54,530 bases of DNA, taken from RUG11788 sp964578175. GTDB taxonomy: Bacteria > Bacillota_I > Bacilli_A > RF39 > UBA660. A program made the position numbers and the translations under genes. A model generated the notes under the pieces. It was not told the origin of the DNA and did no database searches. It was given only the letters and a program-made list of their open reading frames with translations. The DNA lies in NCBI GenBank assembly GCA_964578175.1, contig CAZOBH010000006.1, forward strand, positions 1 to 54,530, written 5' to 3'. This document shows positions 8,588 to 15,325 of the stretch, in pieces. Numbering within the stretch: the first letter of the stretch is position 1; every line of letters starts with the position of its first letter.

Positions 8588-9661
8588 ATGCGTAAATATG
8601 GATTAGATTTATTAAAAATTTATTCAATGTTTTTAATTGTTGTACTTCATTTTTGTGCATCAATTATAAGATATAACACTTTAAATCCAGCTAGTTTAAA
8701 ATCAGAAGTATATTATTTAATTTTTACAATTACATATTGTTGTGTTGATTGTTATGTATTAATTACTGGTTATTTTTATAAAAATAATACCGGTAAATTA
8801 AATAAATATTTAAAACTTTGGTTAATGGTATTCTTTTGGTCATCATTGTTAGGTTGTTTTGGATATTTCTCAGGGTATATTAATAAAAAAGAATTGTTTC
8901 AGTATTTCTTACCATTAACATATAATAAGTATTGGTATTTTACTGCTTATACAATTTTATATTTTACCTGTCCATACTTAAATAAGTTAATTGAGTCTTT
9001 AAATAGAAAAGAATTTAAAAGATTATTAATAATTGGATTAATATTCTTGTGTATTATTGATTTACCATTTGAAACATTTAGAATAGATAGAGGACTTCAT
9101 TTTAGTTGGCTTTTCTTTTTATATTTATTTGGTGCATATATTAGAATTTATGAACCTATGAAAAATATAAAGAATATTAATTTAATAAAAATATCTATTT
9201 TTTGTATAGGATCAGCTTTTCTATCTAAATACTTAATTGATTATATAGCTAAATATCAATTAACTATTGCAAATACTATTTTCTTAGATAGAAATAATTC
9301 AATATTTATAGTTATTTATGCTTTATGTATGTTTGAATTATTTAAAAGAATTAGAATAAATAAAAAGATTATAAGTAATATCATACTTACCGTTTCTAAA
9401 ACTACTTTTGGAATATTCTTAATACATTATAATTACGTTATTTTGAGTATGTTCTTAAGAGAAAAACTATGGTATGTATATAAAGAAAGAATTCTATATA
9501 GTTTAGAAGATACATTATTCTTTTGTATATTAATATTTATTATTTGTATGATACTTGAATATATTAGACAAAAACTGTTTAAACTATTTAAGATAGATAA
9601 TTTAGTAGATAAATTTGTAGATAAAATTAAATCTATAAAAGTACTTGTTTTGACAAATTGA
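8588..9661 (+). CDS. Acyltransferase family 3 membrane protein (OafA/WecH-like)
   Basis: 357 residues with about 10 hydrophobic helices. It opens with MRKYGLDLLKIYSMFLIVVLHF, where R-x-x-x-D-x-L-x-I plus a membrane His is the family 3 acyltransferase hallmark. Such proteins O-acylate surface sugars or polymers using cytoplasmic acyl donors, so modification of the teichoic acid made by the upstream genes is likely. I see no ribosome binding site before 8588, and TATAAT overlaps the ATG. A later in-frame start would remove the conserved first helix, so 8588 is kept. It ends in TGA, one of three such stops in the window. The downstream promoter's -35 lies inside its last codons. Confidence 0.82.
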   Translation: MRKYGLDLLKIYSMFLIVVLHFCASIIRYNTLNPASLKSEVYYLIFTITYCCVDCYVLITGYFYKNNTGKLNKYLKLWLMVFFWSSLLGCFGYFSGYINKKELFQYFLPLTYNKYWYFTAYTILYFTCPYLNKLIESLNRKEFKRLLIIGLIFLCIIDLPFETFRIDRGLHFSWLFFLYLFGAYIRIYEPMKNIKNINLIKISIFCIGSAFLSKYLIDYIAKYQLTIANTIFLDRNNSIFIVIYALCMFELFKRIRINKKIISNIILTVSKTTFGIFLIHYNYVILSMFLREKLWYVYKERILYSLEDTLFFCILIFIICMILEYIRQKLFKLFKIDNLVDKFVDKIKSIKVLVLTN

Positions 9662-9678
9662 TATTTTTTTGATATTAT
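9650..9678 (+). promoter_or_regulatory. Strong promoter driving the 325-nt leader of the M20 operon
   Basis: TTGACA (9650-9655), 17 bases, TATTAT (9673-9678). It lies within and just after the acyltransferase 3' end. Expected transcription start is near 9685, leaving about 325 bases of leader before the ATG at 10010. Confidence 0.75.
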
Positions 9679-9702
9679 TAGACCACTTGAAAGGAAAAGG
9701 AT

Positions 9703-9762
9703 ATGAGTAATATAGTTAATACAATAGCTAGAAGACGTAGAACTCATACACTTGTGAAATAG
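9703..9762 (+). CDS. Leader peptide 1, Arg-rich (19 aa)
   Basis: Starts about 18 bases after the predicted transcript start, with a purine-rich GGAAAAGGA site. The product is MSNIVNTIARRRRTHTLVK, with four consecutive Arg codons (AGA AGA CGT AGA, 9730-9741). The hairpin arm at 9749-9756 begins 8 bases after the last Arg codon, so a ribosome paused on the Arg block would cover it. This fits a cis-acting regulatory leader rather than a functional protein. The trigger could be low charged Arg-tRNA, or a drug acting on basic nascent chains. No known leader family is claimed. Confidence 0.6.
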   Translation: MSNIVNTIARRRRTHTLVK

Positions 9763-9805
9763 TATTTATACTAGGACACAGGTGATTTAATGGTGCTTGT
9801 GTCTT
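9749..9805 (+). promoter_or_regulatory. Competing hairpins around the leader-peptide 2 ribosome binding site
   Basis: CACTTGTG (9749-9756) pairs with CACAGGTG (9777-9784), enclosing a second perfect hairpin (9760-9773). This fold hides AGGTGA (9780-9785), the binding site of leader ORF 2. The alternative fold pairs AGGACACA (9773-9780) with TGTGTCTT (9798-9805). The two folds share bases and exclude each other. A ribosome stalled in leader 1 would block the first. Confidence 0.55.
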
Positions 9806-9828
9806 ATAGTTGTTATATAAATAAATAA
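9790..9828 (+). CDS. Leader peptide 2 (12 aa)
   Basis: ATG at 9790 with AGGTGA 4 bases upstream; the product is MVLVSYSCYINK. Its TAA stop (9826-9828) touches the first base of the terminator stem. A ribosome reaching this stop would cover the 5' arm and could prevent termination. The position, not the sequence, is the reason for calling it. Confidence 0.45.
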   Translation: MVLVSYSCYINK

Positions 9829-9861
9829 CCTATGTGATATAAGCACATAGGTTTTTGTTTT
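9828..9861 (+). terminator. Intrinsic terminator inside the leader
   Basis: ACCTATGTG (9828-9836) and CACATAGGT (9844-9852) form a 9-bp perfect stem with a 7-base loop, followed by TTTTTGTTTT. It is promoter-distal to leader ORFs 1 and 2 and upstream of the operon, so it must be overcome for expression from 9650. Confidence 0.8.
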
Positions 9862-9871
9862 GGAGGTAACT

Positions 9872-9913
9872 ATGGAAAATATTTTAATTATAAGACGAAG
9901 ATTATTACGGTAA
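9872..9913 (+). CDS. Leader peptide 3, Arg-rich (13 aa)
   Basis: ATG at 9872 preceded by a strong GGAGG (9862-9866). The product is MENILIIRRRLLR: a hydrophobic start, then Arg-Arg-Arg using AGA CGA AGA, and a last CGG. CGA and CGG look uncommon in a genome that mostly uses AGA. Arg-x-Arg is also the motif known in macrolide-arrest leaders of the ErmDL type (MRLR). Its TAA stop overlaps the first base of the next hairpin. Confidence 0.6.
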   Translation: MENILIIRRRLLR

Positions 9914-9983
9914 CTTGTACTTTTATTAGTACAAGTATTTTGACATGCCTGTACTAATCCTAGAAATTGTTTATTAGTACAGG
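9913..9983 (+). promoter_or_regulatory. Four-segment attenuator-type structure upstream of the M20 peptidase gene
   Basis: Segments: 1 = 9913-9920, 2 = 9925-9936, 3 = 9948-9958, 4 = 9973-9983. 1:2 pairs over 8 bp (ACTTGTAC with GTACAAGT), 3:4 over 11 bp (CCTGTACTAAT with ATTAGTACAGG), and the alternative 2:3 over 9 bp (ATTAGTACA with TGTACTAAT). This is the classical 1:2, 2:3, 3:4 attenuation logic. A ribosome paused on the Arg codons of leader 3 (9893-9901) would occlude segment 1. Segment 4 ends 17 bases before the AGGAGG of the gene and has no immediate T tract, so whether 3:4 acts on transcription or translation is unclear. Confidence 0.6.
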
Positions 9984-10009
9984 TTAATAGATAATTTTTA
10001 GGAGGATAT

Positions 10010-11062
10010 ATGAAAGAAGAAATAATAAAAACATTAAAAGATTTATTAAGTTTTAAAACTTATAAAGATAATAAATTAGAATTTGATAAATTATTTAATT
10101 ATATAAAAAAAGAATATAAAAGTTTAAATATAGAAGAATATGTATTTGATAATAAAAAGTGTTTAGTACTTAGTAATAGTAAGTCTCATGATTTAGATAT
10201 AATATTTTGTTGTCATATAGATGTTGTATATGCAGATGATTATAGTATTAAAGAAGATAATGATAATCTATATGGAAGAGGAACTATCGATATGAAAGGT
10301 AGTACTGCAGTGTGTCTTAATATTATGAAAAATCTAAATACTGATAAAAAAATAGCATTATTTATTACAAGTGATGAAGAAGTAGATGGTTATACTGCTT
10401 CATGTCTTGTTAAAGAATATAATAGTAAGTTTGCAATAGTACCAGATGGAGGATCTAATTTTGAACTTATTAGTGAAGAAAAAGGATTAATGCAATTAAA
10501 ACTTAGTGTTAATACTAAATCATGTCATGCAGCTCAATTATTTAATGGAGAAAACGCTATTGTTAAACTATTTGATGTTTATAAAAAAATAATAGAGAAG
10601 TATCCATTACCTAAATCAAGTAATGATTATATTACTAGTATTAATTTATCTAAATTAAATGGAGGAACATCTAATAATCAAGTTCCTGGTTATGCTGAAA
10701 TGATCTTAGATATTAGAAATATTAAATCAGATAGTTTAGATAAAATATTTAAATTTATTAAAAATATAGATAAAGATGTAAAAGTAGAAACAATTATAAT
10801 TGGACCTACTTTTAGTACTAATTTAAATAATAAGTATGTAAAACAATATATTAGCTCTTGTGAAAAAATACTAAATAAAGATATTAAAATAATTGGATGT
10901 GAATCAACTAGTGATGCTATTTTCTTTAGTGAGAAGAATATACCTACTGTTATTATGAATCCTTGTGGATATTATGCCCATTCTCCACAAGAATATGTCA
11001 ATAAAAATAGTTTATTAGATTTATATAATATTTATTATGATTTTATTAAGGAGTTTAAATAA
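10010..11062 (+). CDS. M20 family metallopeptidase/deacylase
   Basis: 350 residues of the ArgE/DapE/CPG2 superfamily of two-zinc hydrolases. Zinc and catalytic residues are visible: HID at 69-71, GRGTIDMKG with Asp94, SDEE at 121-124 (catalytic Glu pair), and AHSPQEYV with His near 324. An SCHAAQ segment near 170 marks the inserted dimerisation domain. It is cytoplasmic. Substrate cannot be told from sequence; acetylornithine, succinyl-DAP or dipeptides are candidates. The Arg-rich leader peptides hint at Arg-related metabolism, but that is only inference. Strong AGGAGG. Its stop overlaps the next start (TAATG), so coupling is tight. Confidence 0.85.
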   Translation: MKEEIIKTLKDLLSFKTYKDNKLEFDKLFNYIKKEYKSLNIEEYVFDNKKCLVLSNSKSHDLDIIFCCHIDVVYADDYSIKEDNDNLYGRGTIDMKGSTAVCLNIMKNLNTDKKIALFITSDEEVDGYTASCLVKEYNSKFAIVPDGGSNFELISEEKGLMQLKLSVNTKSCHAAQLFNGENAIVKLFDVYKKIIEKYPLPKSSNDYITSINLSKLNGGTSNNQVPGYAEMILDIRNIKSDSLDKIFKFIKNIDKDVKVETIIIGPTFSTNLNNKYVKQYISSCEKILNKDIKIIGCESTSDAIFFSEKNIPTVIMNPCGYYAHSPQEYVNKNSLLDLYNIYYDFIKEFK

Positions 11063-11814
11063 TGGAAGCTCTTAATAAAAAAACAGTAAATATCGATTTA
11101 AACTATTTATATTATAGAGCAATATTTTTAGACGATTCAGAGTTTAGAGTATGGAAAAAATTAGAAAATGGTTGTTCTATTGCAACTATGGGTTATTCTG
11201 AAGAAAATGTTTTAGTACTTATGAAATTATTAGAGTCTTTTGCCGAACAATACGGAGAAGAAATAACTTATGAATCAGCAAGTGATGAATTAAAATTATA
11301 TCAAGATAATGGTAAATTATTTATTTATCTTGATGAAAATAATAATCCAGTATCTATGAATGGAGTTACTTATAATGAAGATAATATTAGCGTAGGTTTT
11401 GGAAGTTCTGATGATAGAGATATTTCATCTTTATATTTTTATGGATTATCAACAGTTCATGAATATAGGGGGAAAGGTGCTTGTAGAACATTGATTGATT
11501 TCGCTATTCAATATGCTTATTACAATAATTTTGATTTAGTATATGCAAGAACTGATTTAATTAATTCTAATTCCGAATGGATTATGCAAAACGCTGGTTT
11601 AGAAGTATGTAAAAATGATAATGATATTATAGCTGAATGGGTACCTGTAACTGAGTCTAAAGGTGATTATAGACTTCATATGTGGTTACCTTTAAAAGAA
11701 GATATTTATATATATCCAAAGGAAGATGCAATTATGGCTGATGGTATTACAAGAGAAATAAAAGTTAAAAAAGATAAAGTAAAAAAGAAGGATTTTGTTT
11801 ATGAAGAAATTTAA
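11062..11814 (+). CDS. GNAT family N-acetyltransferase
   Basis: 250 residues. STVHEYRGKGACRTLIDFA (about residues 128-146) is motif A of GNAT enzymes, with the acetyl-CoA pyrophosphate-binding R-G-x-G-A loop. Motif B (WIMQNAGLEVCK) follows near 175. The N-terminal 90 residues are unlike known GNAT families I recognise. The C-terminal 25 residues are Lys-rich. It is second in the leader-controlled operon and overlaps the next gene by 14 bases. The acceptor substrate is unknown. Confidence 0.78.
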   Translation: MEALNKKTVNIDLNYLYYRAIFLDDSEFRVWKKLENGCSIATMGYSEENVLVLMKLLESFAEQYGEEITYESASDELKLYQDNGKLFIYLDENNNPVSMNGVTYNEDNISVGFGSSDDRDISSLYFYGLSTVHEYRGKGACRTLIDFAIQYAYYNNFDLVYARTDLINSNSEWIMQNAGLEVCKNDNDIIAEWVPVTESKGDYRLHMWLPLKEDIYIYPKEDAIMADGITREIKVKKDKVKKKDFVYEEI

Positions 11815-12529
11815 AATTAATGATGAAGTATTTGATATTTTAGGAGATATATCAGTAGGTGTATTAGTTCTTAAAAATGTTAATGAGAATAAAAAGTTAA
11901 GTGATATAGAATCAAAAGAAATAAAAGAGTTACTTGAAAATAGTAATAATTATTCTAAAAAGTATTTAACAAGTGATGTTATATCTGAAAATGATGTTGT
12001 TAAAGTATGGAGAGAAATATATCAAAAGTTTCCGACTAAAAAAGGAGTTCGTTGTTCTTTAGAAAATTTACTTAAAAGAGTATTACATGATAATCCAGTT
12101 GGAAGTATTTTACCATCTATAGATATTACTAATTCTATTTCCTTAAAATATGCTTTACCAATAGGTGCAGAAGATTTAGATAAAATAGATGGTGATTTGT
12201 TTTTAGGAGTTATGGAAGGATCTGAACATTTTCTACCTATTGGAAGTGAAGAAGAAGATAAACCATTAAAAGGTGAAATAGCATATTGTGATAATTATGG
12301 AGTTGTATGTAGATGTCTTAATTGGAGAGATGGAGTAAGAACTGAAATAACAGATGATACAACGTTAGAATTTATCGCAATGGAATGTGTTGAAAAAGAT
12401 AAACTTGATGATCTAAATAATGCTCTTCTAGAACTAGCTAATTTGATGAGTAAATACTTAGATTGTGAAGTAGTATTGAAAACAATAGTTGATAAAAATA
12501 ATAAAGAAGTTGTTTTAATTGAAGGATAG
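11801..12529 (+). CDS. Orphan B3/B4 tRNA-binding domain protein (PheRS editing-domain-like)
   Basis: 242 residues. Residues about 70-205 show the B3/B4 fold pattern of the phenylalanyl-tRNA synthetase beta editing module: WREIYQKFPTKKGVRCS, LPSIDITNSISLKYALPIGAEDLD, GEIAYCDN and a final DDTTLEFIAMECV. Freestanding B3/B4 proteins are widespread in Bacillota and are suspected to act on mischarged tRNA or related aminoacyl compounds. The start at 11801 has AAGGA 8 bases upstream; the TTG at 11795 does not. It is last in the operon with the M20 and GNAT genes, and a terminator follows at once. The co-occurrence with an Arg-codon leader suggests a link to amino acid or aminoacyl-tRNA quality. Confidence 0.8.
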   Translation: MKKFKINDEVFDILGDISVGVLVLKNVNENKKLSDIESKEIKELLENSNNYSKKYLTSDVISENDVVKVWREIYQKFPTKKGVRCSLENLLKRVLHDNPVGSILPSIDITNSISLKYALPIGAEDLDKIDGDLFLGVMEGSEHFLPIGSEEEDKPLKGEIAYCDNYGVVCRCLNWRDGVRTEITDDTTLEFIAMECVEKDKLDDLNNALLELANLMSKYLDCEVVLKTIVDKNNKEVVLIEG

Positions 12530-12548
12530 TTTAAATATCCTTTTTTTT
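12522..12548 (+). terminator. Intrinsic terminator of the M20 operon
   Basis: AAGGATA (12522-12528) pairs with TATCCTT (12536-12542), followed by eight Ts. Nearly the same hairpin recurs at 13519. Confidence 0.85.
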
Positions 12549-12552
12549 ATAA

Positions 12553-12582
12553 TTTACATTAATAATATTTGTTTAGTATACT
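12553..12582 (+). promoter_or_regulatory. Promoter of the unknown gene at 12620
   Basis: TTTACA (12553-12558), 18 bases, TATACT (12577-12582). Confidence 0.6.
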
Positions 12583-12619
12583 TTAATTGAAAAAATAAGT
12601 ATATGAAGGAGTGTTATTA

Positions 12620-13498
12620 ATGGAAGAAGTATCACAAGAATTTTTAGACTTTTTTTGTGTAAGATTAGATCAAATACCAATTCAGGGAAATATAGGTGAT
12701 TGTTTACATTGGGAATTTAATTCAAGCAAATCTCCTTCACTAAATGAAAGTGAATTTATTTATTATGAGGGAACCATTAATTTTACATATAATGGTGTAA
12801 CTTATATAAGTCGTGATGGAGACGATGTTAGAGCATATTTAAGTAGTAAAGGATTTAAGGATTGTAAACATGGTAAAAGAGCAGATACAATTTTAGCAGC
12901 TTGGTATAGTATTACTAGTACGATGATTTATAAATATCATGTTGATGATCCTGTTTTTAGAAAATATGCAGCTATTGCTCTTCCCCATCACCTAAGTCCT
13001 ACTTTAACTAGTAAAAATATTGGAAGAACAGATGAAGAAATACATAGAACTATTGAAAGAGTTAGAGAAGAAGAAGCTATTTTTTCTGATGATGCTAGTA
13101 AGTGGTTAGAAAGTGAATGGGGAAAATATTTACAAGTTGAAAGAGATAGATTATTATTTGATGTTGCTGTTAATCATATGCAATCTAGCTTAGATAGATT
13201 AGGTTATGGTAATGTACATTTAAAGACTGATGATATTAGTATTGAAGCTAGAGAGAGAATAATTAATTATTGGCTAAAATCTAATGGAATTGATGAGCAA
13301 TATAGTTTATCTGGTCCATATAAAGATCTGATAAATGGTAAGAATTTTGATAATAACAATCCGATTATTATTGATACTGAATATGAACAAAATCCTTTAA
13401 TGAGACCCAAACCAATTGCTATATCTGTAGATGAAGTTGTTAATGCTTTGGATAGTTTAATTAACTCTAAAAATAATACGAATAAAATGAAAATATAA
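12620..13498 (+). CDS. Unknown soluble protein, 292 aa
   Basis: A single-gene unit with its own promoter and terminator. The ATG at 12620 has AAGGAG 8 bases upstream; the in-frame GTG at 12611 overlaps that site. There are no membrane helices or signal peptide. The middle (about residues 130-175) is rich in Glu/Arg helices (EIHRTIERVREEEAIF). The C-terminus holds a repeated acidic-aromatic pattern and ends in Asn/Lys. I do not recognise a family. Codon use matches the neighbours, so recent acquisition is not suggested. Confidence 0.78.
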   Translation: MEEVSQEFLDFFCVRLDQIPIQGNIGDCLHWEFNSSKSPSLNESEFIYYEGTINFTYNGVTYISRDGDDVRAYLSSKGFKDCKHGKRADTILAAWYSITSTMIYKYHVDDPVFRKYAAIALPHHLSPTLTSKNIGRTDEEIHRTIERVREEEAIFSDDASKWLESEWGKYLQVERDRLLFDVAVNHMQSSLDRLGYGNVHLKTDDISIEARERIINYWLKSNGIDEQYSLSGPYKDLINGKNFDNNNPIIIDTEYEQNPLMRPKPIAISVDEVVNALDSLINSKNNTNKMKI

Positions 13499-13518
13499 TA
13501 AATAAATAAATTTTATTC

Positions 13519-13546
13519 AAGGATAGATTAAATATCCTTTTTTTAT
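13519..13546 (+). terminator. Intrinsic terminator
   Basis: AAGGATA (13519-13525) pairs with TATCCTT (13533-13539), followed by a T run. Confidence 0.85.
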
Positions 13547-13591
13547 TTATAAAAAAAGCGTATACTAATTATGAGAGTTATAGGTGAGAAT

Positions 13592-15082
13592 ATGAAAAAC
13601 AACATAGTTGAATATTTGGATGAAGTTATAAAAAATAATCCAAGAAAAAATATTTTTATTGAAAAGAATAGAAAGATTACTTATAAAGAATTTGGTAATC
13701 AATCTAAAAAAATAGCATCTAATATTTTAGATAAATATGATTTAAAAAATAAACCAATTGCTATATTTATAGATAAATCTATTAATTGTTTATTATCTAT
13801 GTTTGGTACATTATATAGTAGAAATTTTTATTGTGTAATAGATGTTAATTCACCCAAGAATAGAATAGATACTATTATTAATACTTTAGAACCTAGTTTG
13901 ATTATTACTGATAATAAGAATATAGATAAAATTAAAAATTATTCTTATTCTATAAATATATTAAATATAGATGAACTAGATGATATTAAGTTTTCTAATT
14001 TTAAAATTAATTATTGCCTTACAGATCCAGCATATGTTTTATTTACTAGTGGATCTACTGGAGTACCTAAAGGTAGTGTAATACTTGAGAGTTCTTTAAT
14101 TAGTTATATAGATTGGTTTAAAGAAGAATTTAATATTAATAAAGAAACTGTTTTTGGTAGTCAAACGCCATTTTATTTTAGTATGTCAGTATCTGATATT
14201 TTTGCAACTGTTGTTAGTGGAGCGACATTTGTAATAATACCTAAAGTTAATTTTTCATTTCCTTTAAAACTTATAGAATTTTTAAATGAATATAAAATAA
14301 ATACTATTTATTGGGTCCCATCAGCACTAGCAATAGTAGCTAATTTAAAAACATTTGATTATATAAAACCAAAGTATTTAGAAAAAGTATTATTTGCAGG
14401 TGAAGTTATGCCAATGCCTGTACTAAATATTTGGAGAAAACATTTACCAAAATGTTTATATGCAAACTTGTTTGGACCTACAGAAACAACTGATATATTT
14501 GCTTTCTATAAAGTTAATAGAAAGTTTAAAGACAATGAAACATTACCTATGGGAGTTCCTTGTAAAAATGTAGATATTATTATGATTGATTCTGATAATA
14601 AAGAATCAAATGAAGGAGAAATATATGTAAGGAGTCCTTTTGTAGGAAACGGATATTATAATAATAAAGAAAAAACAGATGTTAGTTTCATTCAAAATCC
14701 TACTCATAATAATTATATAGATATAGTTTATAAAACAGGAGATCTTGGTAAATATAATAAATATGGAGAAATAGAATATCTTGGTAGAAAAGACTTTCAA
14801 ATTAAACATATGGGATATAGAATAGAACTTGGTGAAATTGAAAGTAATATTAATTCTTTAGATGGAATAAATATTTGTGCTTGTATTTATCAAGATGATA
14901 AGATAATACTATATTATGAATCAAATAATCTAGATGATGATGATGTAGTAGATTTTTCTAATAAACATTTACTAAATTATATGAGACCTAATGTTATTAA
15001 AAAGATTATTAAAATGCCATATAATGCAAATGGTAAAATAGATAGAGTTAAATTAAAAGAAATGTATAAAGAAGGAGAATAG
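13592..15082 (+). CDS. dltA: D-alanine--D-alanyl carrier protein ligase (DltA)
   Basis: Activates D-Ala with ATP and loads it on the carrier protein encoded next. 496 residues of the adenylate-forming family: A3 LFTSGSTGVPKGS near 150, A5 NLFGPTETT near 292, A7 YKTGDLG near 379, A8 GRKDFQIKHMGYRIELGEIE, and A10 NANGKIDR with the catalytic Lys near 481. The start at 13592 has AGGTGAG (13582-13588); the upstream in-frame ATG at 13571 lies 5 bases after a TATACT -10 box. It opens a dltA-C-B-D operon, an order differing from the A-B-C-D of Bacillus. D-alanylation lowers the negative charge of teichoic acids made by the genes at 2.3-8.6 kb. Confidence 0.92.
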   Translation: MKNNIVEYLDEVIKNNPRKNIFIEKNRKITYKEFGNQSKKIASNILDKYDLKNKPIAIFIDKSINCLLSMFGTLYSRNFYCVIDVNSPKNRIDTIINTLEPSLIITDNKNIDKIKNYSYSINILNIDELDDIKFSNFKINYCLTDPAYVLFTSGSTGVPKGSVILESSLISYIDWFKEEFNINKETVFGSQTPFYFSMSVSDIFATVVSGATFVIIPKVNFSFPLKLIEFLNEYKINTIYWVPSALAIVANLKTFDYIKPKYLEKVLFAGEVMPMPVLNIWRKHLPKCLYANLFGPTETTDIFAFYKVNRKFKDNETLPMGVPCKNVDIIMIDSDNKESNEGEIYVRSPFVGNGYYNNKEKTDVSFIQNPTHNNYIDIVYKTGDLGKYNKYGEIEYLGRKDFQIKHMGYRIELGEIESNINSLDGINICACIYQDDKIILYYESNNLDDDDVVDFSNKHLLNYMRPNVIKKIIKMPYNANGKIDRVKLKEMYKEGE

Positions 15083-15084
15083 AT

Positions 15085-15306
15085 ATGAAAGAAATAATTG
15101 AAATTTTAAATGAAGTTAAACCAGGAGAAGATTATGAACATGAAGAAGAATTAGTTAGTAATGGAATATTAACATCTTTTGATATAGTAACTTTAATATC
15201 TTTATTAAATACTAAATTTGATATATCAATTACAGTTACTGATTTAGTTCCTGAAAACTTTGAATCAGCAAAAACTATAAAAGAATTAGTTGATAGATTA
15301 AAATAA
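15085..15306 (+). CDS. dltC: D-alanyl carrier protein (DltC)
   Basis: 73 residues, the usual size of DltC. The phosphopantetheine attachment site is Ser30 in NGILTSFDIV. In most DltC and acyl carrier proteins the residue before this Ser is Asp (DSF/DSL); here it is Thr, with an Asp two residues after. The rest of the helical carrier fold (ELVSNGIL, VTDLVPENFESAKTIKELV) is normal. It starts 2 bases after the dltA stop with GGAGAATAG as binding site. Confidence 0.9.
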   Translation: MKEIIEILNEVKPGEDYEHEEELVSNGILTSFDIVTLISLLNTKFDISITVTDLVPENFESAKTIKELVDRLK

Positions 15307-15325
15307 TTAGAAACTGGTGGGAGAT

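Noticed and set aside
9685..10009. T-box riboswitch in the M20 operon leader
   Set aside because: I found no T-box (TGGNACCGCG-like) sequence or stem I pattern; the structured elements are explained by short ORFs and hairpins.
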